This document shows positions 43,953 to 51,966 of a stretch of DNA of 64,000 nt, in pieces. Within the stretch, counting starts at the first letter, position 1. Each line of letters starts with the position of its first letter. Both the position numbers and the translations under genes were made by a program. The notes under the pieces were generated by a model that worked only from the letters and a program-made list of their open reading frames with translations, was not told where the DNA came from and ran no database searches. Origin of the DNA: Paenibacillus sp. SY21-1 (lineage in GTDB: Bacteria > Bacillota > Bacilli > Paenibacillales > Paenibacillaceae). The stretch lies in contig NZ_STGF01000010.1 in the NCBI RefSeq assembly GCF_005222705.1, positions 171,180-235,179 of the forward strand, in the 5' to 3' direction.

Positions 43953-44798
43953 CTAGCCCGTTCCCTCGAACGAGTCCTTCCATTTCATGCATCTGCCTTC
44001 AAGCCAAACAATAAAGGAATCCGTCAATTTGCCGAATACGGTGAAAATAAATATGCCTACGAATACGACAGAGGTTTTGCTCATTGCCCGCGCATCCATC
44101 ATTAAGTAGCCGATCCCGGTGGAGGAGCCCATTATTTCCGCAACAACAAGTCCCAGCCAGGACACTGCTATGGAAAAACGAATCCCCGTGAATATGCTTG
44201 GCAGCGCGCCCGGAATGATCACCTGCATAATTTGCTTGCTCCTGCTGAAGCCGAGCACCCGCGATACCTCAAACAGCTTATTGTCGACATTTCGTATGCC
44301 AAGGTAGGTATTAATGTAGAGTGGAAAAAATGCCCCCTTCGCAATTAACAATATTTTGCTGGCCTCGCCAATGCCGAACCAAAGCACGAACAGCGAGGTC
44401 ACCGCCAAATGCGGAACCATTCTGATCATTTGAATCGTCGGGTCGACCGCCCGCTCCACCTTGCGAAGGAAGCCGACCAGCAAGCCTGCCGTCAGACCCA
44501 GCGAACCTCCGACCAGAAAACCCGCGGCTGCTCGCCACAAGCTCATCTGCATATTGTCCCAGAGCACGCCCGATTTGAGCATCGTGACGAATACTTGAAA
44601 GATACGACTCGGAATAGGGAATAAAAGCGGCGATATAGCACCTTTCCTCCCCAGGTACTCCCAAATCAGCAAAATGGCTGCCGGAAAAATAAAACCAATG
44701 AGTGTTTTTCGAATACGGGCCCAACCTCTCCATCGGACTGCCGCCTTCCGTCTGACGGGTTGATGCAAAGCAGCCGATTGCGCCAAATCGCGATTCAT
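43953..44798 (-). CDS. ssuC: ABC transporter permease (SsuC-like), first copy
   Basis: A 281-residue permease. ATG 44798 is chosen because AAGGAGG lies 8 nt upstream; the long open frame upstream to 44993 runs through the leader and has no ribosome binding site. An extra basic N-terminal stretch (about 1-35) precedes six membrane helices and the loop EVSRVLGFSRSKQIMQVIIP with GIRFSIAVSWLGLVVAEIMG. Its start codon overlaps the stop of a 31-codon ORF (ATGA). The operon has no ATPase gene; the likely partner is the ssuB-like gene at 32781. Confidence 0.87.
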   Translation of the reverse strand: MNRDLAQSAALHQPVRRKAAVRWRGWARIRKTLIGFIFPAAILLIWEYLGRKGAISPLLFPIPSRIFQVFVTMLKSGVLWDNMQMSLWRAAAGFLVGGSLGLTAGLLVGFLRKVERAVDPTIQMIRMVPHLAVTSLFVLWFGIGEASKILLIAKGAFFPLYINTYLGIRNVDNKLFEVSRVLGFSRSKQIMQVIIPGALPSIFTGIRFSIAVSWLGLVVAEIMGSSTGIGYLMMDARAMSKTSVVFVGIFIFTVFGKLTDSFIVWLEGRCMKWKDSFEGTG

Positions 44799-44890
44799 CC
44801 TCTTAACCTCCTTGCTGCTTCCGAAGCGGATAAGCTCATATGGCTTCTTGCCTGCATGGTGCGTTCCTTGCTGCAATCGCCGGCGATCAT
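44795..44890 (-). CDS. 31-codon upstream ORF coupled to ssuC
   Basis: A short ORF that starts at ATG 44890 with GGGGAGGTG 6 nt upstream. It begins MIAGDCSKERTMQARS, ends EAARRLRG, and its TGA overlaps the ssuC start as ATGA. It contains one cysteine and three methionines. The good ribosome binding site and the exact stop/start overlap suggest it is translated and couples translation to the permease gene. It could be a leader peptide that senses cysteine or methionine supply, as short ORFs do ahead of sulfur genes in actinobacteria, but it has no cysteine run. It may also be fortuitous. Confidence 0.5.
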   Translation of the reverse strand: MIAGDCSKERTMQARSHMSLSASEAARRLRG

Positions 44891-44935
44891 CGCACTCACC
44901 TCCCCTGTCGTACTGACCCTTCTTCCATGGAAGCA

Positions 44936-45078
44936 ATAAAAAAAGCGCCCACGCAAACATTGCGGTTCCCCGGCAATGCAGCTTCATGGACACTTCCGAT
45001 CATACGGTCAGCGTTTCCTCTGATCATTCGACAAAATACCAAGTAATCAAGTAGGTTTTATCGAATAATATTAAATGT
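44936..45078 (-). promoter_or_regulatory. Conserved structured leader with intrinsic terminator (copy 2)
   Basis: Homologue of the leader at 32591-32738. Helix P1 (minus strand) is TTCGATAAAACC (45054-45065) with GGTATTTTGTCGAA (45027-45040), again with a 13-nt loop and a 2-nt bulge. Compared with copy 1, the third pair changes from U-G to C-G and the ninth from U-A to A-U, so pairing is kept. TGTCGAATGA and CGCTGACCGTA..CGGAAG are shared. The terminator directly follows: AAGTGTCCATG / CGTGGGCGCTT (44943-44995, with G-U pairs), inner CATTGC/GCAATG, then T7 (44938-44944). Confidence 0.7.
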
Positions 45079-45107
45079 AATCTATCACTGCCCCTTATCC
45101 TTGTCAA
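45079..45107 (-). promoter_or_regulatory. Promoter of the ssuC operon
   Basis: Minus strand -35 TTGACA (45102-45107), 17 nt, -10 TAGATT (45079-45084), then 6 nt to the conserved leader, exactly as upstream of ssuB. Confidence 0.75.
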
Positions 45108-45129
45108 CCGTTATTGTTTGAAAAAAGAA

Positions 45130-45159
45130 AAAGAACTGCGCGATTTTGCACAGTTCTTT
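45130..45159 (-). terminator. Terminator of the speD-SDR unit
   Basis: Stem AAAGAACTG / CAGTTCTTT with a 12-nt loop; T-run (TTTTTC) on the minus strand. Confidence 0.8.
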
Positions 45160-45197
45160 GTCGATATATAGCGAAATAGGCGCGTTTTTCGGCACGA

Positions 45198-46067
45198 TTA
45201 ACCGTTTACGATTTCGCCGCCGTTAATATGCAGGAACTGACCCGACATATAACTGGAGTCCTCGCTGGCAAGATAGACGTAAGCGGCTGCAAGCTCATGA
45301 GGCTGACCAGGACGCTGCATTGGCGTGTCTGAGCCAAACTCCGCTACCTTGTCCGCCGGAAAAGTAGCAGGAATAAGCGGCGTCCAGATGGGACCCGGCG
45401 CAACGCCGTTTACGCGAATGCCTTGCCCAGCCAGGTTGACGGCAAGTGCGCGAGTAAATGACACAATCGCGCCTTTGGTAGCTGAATAATCGATAAGCTG
45501 CGGATTTCCTCGATAGGCGGTAATGGAAGCAGTATTAATAATCGAGCTGCCGGCCTGTAAATGCGGCAGCGCCACAATAGTCAAATAGAACATGCTGAAT
45601 ACATTTGTTGTAAAGGTTTTAACCAATTGCTCGGACGTAATATCCTCAAGCTTCTGCTGGACATGCTGCTCTGCCGCATTATTAACCAGGATGTCTAGCT
45701 TTCCGAATGCCCCGACCGTCTGCTCAACGACGCTTTTGCAGAACGCCTCATCCCCTACATCGCCAGCGATGAGCAGACAACGTACACCGGCCTTTTCGAT
45801 CGCCGCTTTTGTCGTCTTCGCATCCTCATGCTCGTTCAAATAGACGATGGCGACATCCGCGCCTTCCTTCGCAAACGCGACTGCCGCTGCACGGCCTATG
45901 CCGCTGTCTCCACCGGTAATAATCGCCGCTTTCCCTTTAAGCTTGCCTCCTGCCTTGTACGTGTCCGATTCGTATACCGGCTCCGGATGCATCTGGGATT
46001 CAATTCCCGGTTGTCTGTCCTGATGCTGTGGCGGGTTAACCGGCTTTGGCGTTTGCGTATTGGCCAT
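45198..46067 (-). CDS. Stress-type short-chain dehydrogenase/reductase (YdaD/YhdF-like)
   Basis: A 289-residue SDR with the long N-terminal extension seen in general-stress members (PQHQDRQPGIESQMHPEP). The cofactor motif is TGGDSGIGRA, followed by NNAAEQH, and the catalytic pair is in DYSATKG (YxxxK). FLHINGGEIVNG ends the protein. The function is unknown beyond NAD(P)-dependent reduction. It starts 6 bp after the speD stop with AAGGAGC inside the speD end, so the two genes are one operon. Confidence 0.88.
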   Translation of the reverse strand: MANTQTPKPVNPPQHQDRQPGIESQMHPEPVYESDTYKAGGKLKGKAAIITGGDSGIGRAAAVAFAKEGADVAIVYLNEHEDAKTTKAAIEKAGVRCLLIAGDVGDEAFCKSVVEQTVGAFGKLDILVNNAAEQHVQQKLEDITSEQLVKTFTTNVFSMFYLTIVALPHLQAGSSIINTASITAYRGNPQLIDYSATKGAIVSFTRALAVNLAGQGIRVNGVAPGPIWTPLIPATFPADKVAEFGSDTPMQRPGQPHELAAAYVYLASEDSSYMSGQFLHINGGEIVNG

Positions 46068-46073
46068 CGTTAA

Positions 46074-46883
46074 TCAGCTCCTTATATTTTTTCCGTAAAA
46101 GATTTCATCCATCTCGCTTTTCAGCCGCTGCGTAATTTCGTCCTGCTCGCTCGCCGTCAAAGACTCCTTCGTATAGCCGAACAAATAATTGTTCAAGTCA
46201 AACTGCTTAAGCTTGCATTTGGTATGAAAAATATTTTCCTGATAGATGTTAACGTCGATCATATCGAATTGCGCCGCTGCTTCCTTAGGAATATAGTTCT
46301 GGATGGAGTTGATATCGTGATCGATAAACAGCTTTTGTCCGCTAATATCCCTTGTAAACCCGCGAACGCGGTAATCCAGCGTCATAATGTCGGTATCGAA
46401 CGAATGGATCAAATAGTTCAACGCCTTTAGCGGTGAAATCTCTCCGCAGGTCGATACGTCGATGTCCGCGCGAAAGGTGCTGATCCCCTCATCCGGATGA
46501 TATTCCGGGTAGGTGTGGACGGTAATATGGCTTTTATCCAAATGGATCACGACCGATTCCGGCAGCGGGCCGGGCGATTCCTCGAACGCTTCGGTCGGCT
46601 CATGACTGGCGGGCCCCTCCGATACGAGCAGCGTAACGCTCGCCCCCTGCGGGTCGTAATCCTGCTTCGCCACATTCAGTACATGCGCGCCGATAATCGT
46701 TGCTACCGTTCGCAATATTTTGGTCAGCCTGTCCGAGTTGTATTGTTCGTCTATGTACGCAATATAGGCTTCGCGCTCCTGCTTCGACCTCGTATAACAT
46801 ACGTCATACATGTTAAAGCTCAGAGACTTCGTTAAGTTATTGAAGCCATGCAATTGAATACGCTGTTCCAGCGTTAATTTCAA
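46074..46883 (-). CDS. speD: S-adenosylmethionine decarboxylase proenzyme (long, E. coli-type)
   Basis: A 269-residue AdoMet decarboxylase. The self-cleavage serine that becomes the pyruvoyl group lies in [13 protein letters not shown] near residue 118, and a conserved cysteine in [14 protein letters not shown] is the proton donor. The length and [20 protein letters not shown] start match the E. coli class rather than the short Bacillus subtilis class. It makes decarboxylated AdoMet for spermidine. No spermidine synthase gene is near. It is the first gene of the unit and is followed by an SDR gene. Confidence 0.92.
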   Translation of the reverse strand: MKLTLEQRIQLHGFNNLTKSLSFNMYDVCYTRSKQEREAYIAYIDEQYNSDRLTKILRTVATIIGAHVLNVAKQDYDPQGASVTLLVSEGPASHEPTEAFEESPGPLPESVVIHLDKSHITVHTYPEYHPDEGISTFRADIDVSTCGEISPLKALNYLIHSFDTDIMTLDYRVRGFTRDISGQKLFIDHDINSIQNYIPKEAAAQFDMIDVNIYQENIFHTKCKLKQFDLNNYLFGYTKESLTASEQDEITQRLKSEMDEIFYGKNIRS

Positions 46884-46995
46884 GCGCGTCTCCCCTTTCC
46901 TTAACTACTATTTCCTTTTACCCTTGTGAACATGCGGTTAAACATCGGGACTGCATTTGCAGAATGCTTCCCTCTCTCCGGGATACAGAGTTTTA

Positions 46996-47046
46996 AAAAA
47001 AAGCCAGGACGGAAGGAGGAAGCCCCTCCACCGGCCTGGCTTTTTC
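46996..47046. terminator. Bidirectional-type terminator after pnkp
   Basis: Stem AAAGCCAGGACGG / CCGGCCTGGCTTT (one mismatch), flanked by A-run and T-run. It ends the RNA repair operon on the minus strand. Confidence 0.88.
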
Positions 47047-47124
47047 GGATCGTGCAGCCGGGGCTGCACGATGGCTGTTTCTATGCTTTCGCGAGTCGGC
47101 GCCAATCCGCGCTTTGAGGCATCG

Positions 47125-49713
47125 CTACAATCGAGGGTCGATCTCCTTCTCTTTGGCCGCTTCAAACAGCACATTGGCCGCGGCGTCCACATACGCTTGA
47201 TTGTCGGGCCGGATTTCCGCATGAGGGATTTCCAGCAGCCGTTTGCCCATCCGATATTCGCTTAGCGAGGCACGAAGCTTGGAGGCGATATTTTTTTGCT
47301 TGAGCAGCTTGGCGTATTTATGAGGGAAACGGTAGTCATAGCCGTAAATGATAGACAAGTATGCCGAATTGCGCACCTTCATGTACGGAACCGCGTGCGA
47401 ATGCCCGTTCTCCGGCTTGATGACTACGCCTTCCATATGCTGCTCTACCGTCAATGCGTTATAATACCCCTCCGCCGCCGCATAGCTATTCTCATCGTCA
47501 AGCGTCACCGCCAAAGCGTCGTCATCCGACAAAAATGCGAACATCTCCGAGGTGTTCCAGTCCGGGAGCTCCTCCCTGCCATCAGCGTAGACGATCTTCA
47601 ACAGGTCAAACGGCTTATAAACAAGCTCCCCTTCAGCGGCATACAGGTCAAGCTGCCTTTTGTAGGTTTCGTAAGCCTCCCGATGATCAGACAGCGCTAC
47701 CCGGCGTTCCAGCGCCTCGTGCGCGTGCTTGTAGTTCTGGTAGGTGGCCAGGCCATGCTTTTCGACAAGCGCTGTCTTGCTCATCGTATGCTGATCCTTC
47801 TCGAAGCCGCTTGCTTCATAGGTGTCAGCCAGTCCCGACAACGCCTGCTCAAAGCCGTTCCGCTCCAAAAAAGCAAGCTCGCTATCGAGCGCTTTCTCGA
47901 TCGGGCTGAACTGGCGCTCGATCAGCCCTTCTCCAAGCGCATGCCATGGGAGCAACTCGCCATCCAGAATAAGCATCGCGATGTCCTGTTCAAGCATGTA
48001 GGCTCGATGCTTGCGCAGCAGCTCTTCATAGACCGGCGTCAGCTCCAGCTTGCCGATCCGGTAGCCGTTTCGGCTGACGGCATAACACTCGTTCACCTCC
48101 TTGAACAAGTACACCGTGCAGCGCGAGCCCATATACTTGGGCTGCAGCACAACCTTCTCTACGCCGCGCTCCTTAAAGTAGTCGAGCCCCTTGCGCAGCG
48201 ATTCAAGCTCGCCCGCCGCCATATCCTTGTCGGCCGGGGACATCGTGCCCGATATAAAGTTCACCTTGTTCTCCGAGCTGTATGCAAGCAAGCGCAGCTG
48301 AAGAGGCTCAAGCTCATGGATCGACACTTTCCGTTCCTCCCGGAACAGTGACGGCAGCTCCTCGCGCAGCCGGGCCGAGCCGGACTTTTGCGAGCGCAAC
48401 GTCGGTCTGCCCGACATCGTCACGCCAGTCAGGGCATGTCCATGCACCGCTCCCGTATCCAGATGCAGCTTGTTTTTGATTCGGAACGCATGCTTGGCCG
48501 CAATATGGCCGAACAAATGATACGGATGTCCGTTTACCGCCTCCGTCTGCAAAAAAGCAAGCTGCTGCTCATAAGACGCCTCCCGATCGAGACGGAAGGT
48601 CCTCTGCTGACGCTGCGAGTGTGTATCCAGCTTGCCCACGTATTTATTGCGGCAAGGCGCATGGGTGACATAGAAGGAAGAGCCCGCCGCGGATGCGATT
48701 TTGCGATAAAACGGCACTGACTGCTCGACCAGCTCATTGAACTTCCCTCGCAGCTCCGCATCCGCTTGCAATACGGCGATAGAATCAAAATACGTATCGA
48801 TCAGCCATTGCTCGGCTCCTTTAATCTCCCCGCGCAAATAACGATAGACAAAGCTTTCGTGATTGCCCAGCACGAATCGAAAATGCTCGCGGTTCGCGTG
48901 GAGGAACACTACCGTCTCCTTCGTTTTTCGCCCCTTGTCGATCCAGTCGCCTGCGAGAATTGCCTTCATGCCGGCCGCCTTCCCCCGCGCAATCAGCATG
49001 CCTTCCTCCAATGCGAAGCCGTAGCCGAGCAGCAAATGCTGAAGCTCCTCCACACATTCATGAACATCGCCGATGATGATCGGCTTCTCATGCTGCGGGA
49101 GCAAGGTAGACAGAAACAGCTCCTTGTCCTCAACCTCTATCTTGTAGGTTGTTCTCGCTTGGTTCGGTTCGGACTCGCCGAAATCCTTGACGCGAATTTT
49201 GTGTACCTTGCCGTAGCGCTCCCGGGCCAGTGAGCCGAGCACCTCCTTGCGCAGCCGGTTCAAATGGTTGGTAATGATTTTTTTGGACCGCTCGCTTGCC
49301 ATATAATCCTCTCGCCGCTTGTAGTCGAACAGCACAACCTCCAGATTATAGTGGTTCGTCTCCGCTATTTCCCGCACCTTCGCGCGAAAGTCCTCCGACA
49401 AGCCCGTCGTATCGATCACCGCAAACTCCGCGTTTATCGGGAAGGAGGTGACCAGCCGCAGCTTTTCGTACAGAAGCTGAAAGGCCGGCTCGCTTGCTTC
49501 CAGCATGAGCTGCTCGTACTTGTCGTAATCGGCTCCCAGCAGCTCCTGACGCAAGCCGTCCGACGACAAATATTGGACATTCGCTTTAAAGCCGCTTGCC
49601 GCGTCTTCGAACGCAAGCTGAGGCAGCAGCACCTCGTTTGCGAAAGTCGTTTTGCCGCATTCCGTTGGACCGATCAGCATAAAAATCGTATGAAGCCTTG
49701 TTCGCAGTTCCAT
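47125..49713 (-). CDS. pnkp: Bacterial Pnkp: polynucleotide kinase-phosphatase-ligase-like protein
   Basis: An 862-residue, three-domain RNA repair enzyme. The N-terminal 5'-kinase has P-loop GPTECGKTTFA (14-24; the usual form is GPSGSGKST) and SSDGLRQELLG. A metallophosphoesterase follows with GDVHE (near 211), GDWIDKG (near 253), GNHE (near 280) and THAP. The C-terminal ligase-like domain has the nucleotidyl lysine in KYMGSR (near 527), DGELLPW, EGVVIKP and KVRN. In Clostridium thermocellum, Pnkp heals broken RNA ends and needs Hen1 to activate ligation. ATG 49713 lies 6 bp after the hen1 stop. Full length. Confidence 0.93.
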   Translation of the reverse strand: MELRTRLHTIFMLIGPTECGKTTFANEVLLPQLAFEDAASGFKANVQYLSSDGLRQELLGADYDKYEQLMLEASEPAFQLLYEKLRLVTSFPINAEFAVIDTTGLSEDFRAKVREIAETNHYNLEVVLFDYKRREDYMASERSKKIITNHLNRLRKEVLGSLARERYGKVHKIRVKDFGESEPNQARTTYKIEVEDKELFLSTLLPQHEKPIIIGDVHECVEELQHLLLGYGFALEEGMLIARGKAAGMKAILAGDWIDKGRKTKETVVFLHANREHFRFVLGNHESFVYRYLRGEIKGAEQWLIDTYFDSIAVLQADAELRGKFNELVEQSVPFYRKIASAAGSSFYVTHAPCRNKYVGKLDTHSQRQQRTFRLDREASYEQQLAFLQTEAVNGHPYHLFGHIAAKHAFRIKNKLHLDTGAVHGHALTGVTMSGRPTLRSQKSGSARLREELPSLFREERKVSIHELEPLQLRLLAYSSENKVNFISGTMSPADKDMAAGELESLRKGLDYFKERGVEKVVLQPKYMGSRCTVYLFKEVNECYAVSRNGYRIGKLELTPVYEELLRKHRAYMLEQDIAMLILDGELLPWHALGEGLIERQFSPIEKALDSELAFLERNGFEQALSGLADTYEASGFEKDQHTMSKTALVEKHGLATYQNYKHAHEALERRVALSDHREAYETYKRQLDLYAAEGELVYKPFDLLKIVYADGREELPDWNTSEMFAFLSDDDALAVTLDDENSYAAAEGYYNALTVEQHMEGVVIKPENGHSHAVPYMKVRNSAYLSIIYGYDYRFPHKYAKLLKQKNIASKLRASLSEYRMGKRLLEIPHAEIRPDNQAYVDAAANVLFEAAKEKEIDPRL

Positions 49714-49719
49714 TCCTCT

Positions 49720-50988
49720 TCACCTCTTCTTCCTTCTAACCATTGCCCCTTGTGTCGTCTGAATGCCGTTGACGCCTTCTCCGATTGCAACAAATTCGAC
49801 GGAAAGCTCCCTTCCCTCCATCAGCTTCGTCAGCCATGACTGGAACGCCTGCGTCCCCATCTCCCACTTATGGTCATCATGCCGAAAAGCCTCAAGCTCA
49901 TAATAGCGGTTGAAATCGGCATTAGGCGTCGTTATGATCAGATGATCGAAAGCAAGCTGCTCGCATATGTGTCTTATTAGAGCTTCCGCCTCCTCCACGC
50001 TCATATGCTCGATCACCTCGGTCAGAATAACATCCACCGTTTCTCCGTTGTATGCTTCCGCATAGTGAGCGAGCGACGGGAACAAAGCAATGTTGGCGAT
50101 CTCTTTCGCTTGAGCCTTGCGCTCCACCGTTTGCAGCAGAGCTTCATTCGTATCAATCGCGTAATAGCTATGCTCGATGTTCGAAGCGAACGGAATCGCA
50201 TAGAAGCCTTCGCCGCAGCCCACGTCGACAATCGATTTATCGAAGGGCAGAATGCCGCGGATAAAGCTTCTGCGCTGCTGGCCGGTTCCGCCAAAATCCA
50301 AGCTGATCCGGTCATAGCGGCTTGTTACTTCCAGCTCGGACTTGTACCGCTTGAACCGTTCCTTCGAGGCGAGGAAATTGCGGGCAAACAAGCTGCGAAT
50401 ATAGAAAGGAGCGTCAATAATTTGCACGCTGCGCAAATACTTTTTAAGAATCTCATCGGATATATCGATGTACTCATCGCTGAACAAAGCCAGAAACAGA
50501 CACAGCACACTCATGACATGCAGCAGTTCATGCAGGCTTTTGCTGGTCGTGACGGTAAACGCATAGCTTTTGTGGGCATGATGAACGAGTTCAAAGCGAT
50601 AATCGGGCAAATGCTTTTCAAAAAACTCCACATATCTCATCCGGTCAATATGAATCATATGGATAAAGCAGGAATGCTCATGTCCCTCCGTATCCTGTGC
50701 GTTCTGCTCCTTGAAGGGCGAGGCAAAAAACTCGTTGATCGCCCCCAGCACGAACTGGGGGGAGTTGTAGCGCGAAACGTTCAGATATTCAAATTGCTCC
50801 TGCGCGTGCCGCTTGTAAGAAACCTCGTTATCCGCATCCTTGAAGTAGACGTTAAACGCCGACTCCCCCGTATACCAGCCGTAGGCCATGCCCTTGCGAA
50901 TTGATCGCAGCAGCATGCCATTGCCCGGATGCTTGCGGATGATAAAGGAAAAGCTTGGGTTTGTAGATTTCAATTGTACGATTGCCAC
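49720..50988 (-). CDS. hen1: Hen1-like RNA 3'-terminal ribose 2'-O-methyltransferase with Pnkp-associating N-terminal domain
   Basis: A 422-residue protein; GTG 50988 lies 6 nt from AAAGGAGG. The N-terminal 235 residues match the Hen1 region that joins the Pnkp ligase (FIIRKHPGN..., YLNVSRYNSPQFVLGAINEF). The C-terminal methyltransferase has the AdoMet motif VDVGCGEG (near 255), and metal-binding motifs EVIEH (near 328) and FRHDDHKWE (near 371) with TTPNADFN between, which is the Hen1 signature. Hen1 methylates the 2'-OH at the 3' break before ligation, making the site resistant to re-cutting by the same nuclease. Confidence 0.9.
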   Translation of the reverse strand: MAIVQLKSTNPSFSFIIRKHPGNGMLLRSIRKGMAYGWYTGESAFNVYFKDADNEVSYKRHAQEQFEYLNVSRYNSPQFVLGAINEFFASPFKEQNAQDTEGHEHSCFIHMIHIDRMRYVEFFEKHLPDYRFELVHHAHKSYAFTVTTSKSLHELLHVMSVLCLFLALFSDEYIDISDEILKKYLRSVQIIDAPFYIRSLFARNFLASKERFKRYKSELEVTSRYDRISLDFGGTGQQRRSFIRGILPFDKSIVDVGCGEGFYAIPFASNIEHSYYAIDTNEALLQTVERKAQAKEIANIALFPSLAHYAEAYNGETVDVILTEVIEHMSVEEAEALIRHICEQLAFDHLIITTPNADFNRYYELEAFRHDDHKWEMGTQAFQSWLTKLMEGRELSVEFVAIGEGVNGIQTTQGAMVRRKKR

Positions 50989-51092
50989 ATAAATCCTCCT
51001 TTTTCCAGCCGTTACTGGCTTAATGGACAACAAATCCTCGATTCATCGCCGTTCCTGAACCGCCGTATGCTTGCGGCTGCGCTATTGACGCT

Positions 51093-51902
51093 TCAATTTT
51101 TGGATGGACGCAGCAGAGCCTCCAGCATGCCGGTTTCGTGCAGAGAATCCCTGAACAGCTTATCGAGCGCTTCATCCGGCACCCCAGCGGCCGTTTCGAA
51201 GGAAGGAGCCAACCGCTCGTAATAAGCCAGTTTTTCTTCAATAAAATGGTTGAGGACCGGAATTCTCCGCTCCAGCTTCAGCTCTTCGCCGGCCTTTTTT
51301 CGAACGAGCAAACGCTCGATTTCCTCCCGAAGCGAGCTTTCAGCGGGAACCAGCTCGCGGACCAGCTCATCGAATGCCATCGGCGGCATCGCTCGATGCT
51401 TCTCCACCCAGCCGCAAGCGAGCAGCGGACGCAGCACGTAAAAGTATTTTTTGATCTTAACGGTCTCGCCCTGCAAATAGTCCCGATAATTGCCTTTGGC
51501 CATATGCAGATAATGATAGATGACGGAGCGTGCCGAAAAGCTGAGCGACGCCAGCTCGCGAATCCTGCCCGCAATACCTGTGTTTTCCTCATAGACGATC
51601 GGCGACTGCAGCCATTCCAGCAGCGGCGGGTTGGATTTGCGGAACAGCCATAACGCCTTTCTGATATCCCAGCCGCTTATGTCCAACTGCTCGCTGATTG
51701 GACGCTCGATCACATCCCGGTTTTCAAAAATCGATAAATACCGCTCCGCCCGCCGCACATAAATAAAACGCACGTCATAGTCGCTATCCTGCGAAGGAAA
51801 GCCCCACGCCCGGCTGCCCGATTCACAGGCATACACGATCCGCACCTGCTCCTCCCGTTCGATTTGACGCAATTGCTCTTCGATTTCATTCCGAATCAAC
51901 AT
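51093..51902 (-). CDS. rlaP: RlaP-type RNA-repair nucleotidyltransferase
   Basis: A 269-residue (including start) polymerase-beta-fold nucleotidyltransferase. ATG 51902 is preferred since AAGGTGG lies 7 nt upstream; ATG 51908 is too close. The active site is in ACESGSRAWGFPSQDSDYDV (GS motif and DxD), followed by DISGWDIRKALWLFRKSNPP and LLEWLQSPIVY, typical of the RNA-repair-pathway polymerase beta family. It lies 64 bp after rtcB and 104 bp before hen1. The family is predicted to add or repair nucleotides at damaged tRNA or other RNA ends, but its reaction is not established. Confidence 0.85.
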   Translation of the reverse strand: MLIRNEIEEQLRQIEREEQVRIVYACESGSRAWGFPSQDSDYDVRFIYVRRAERYLSIFENRDVIERPISEQLDISGWDIRKALWLFRKSNPPLLEWLQSPIVYEENTGIAGRIRELASLSFSARSVIYHYLHMAKGNYRDYLQGETVKIKKYFYVLRPLLACGWVEKHRAMPPMAFDELVRELVPAESSLREEIERLLVRKKAGEELKLERRIPVLNHFIEEKLAYYERLAPSFETAAGVPDEALDKLFRDSLHETGMLEALLRPSKN

Positions 51903-51966
51903 ATCCATTCCACCTTGTTCGCGTATGGAGCCGAGGCTGCCAAGCAGCCTGCGGCTCCCTACCTCT

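Noticed and set aside
44799..44993. 65-codon N-terminal extension of the first ssuC
   Set aside because: It reads through the leader terminator, has no ribosome binding site, and the ATG at 44798 has AAGGAGG and fits the family start.
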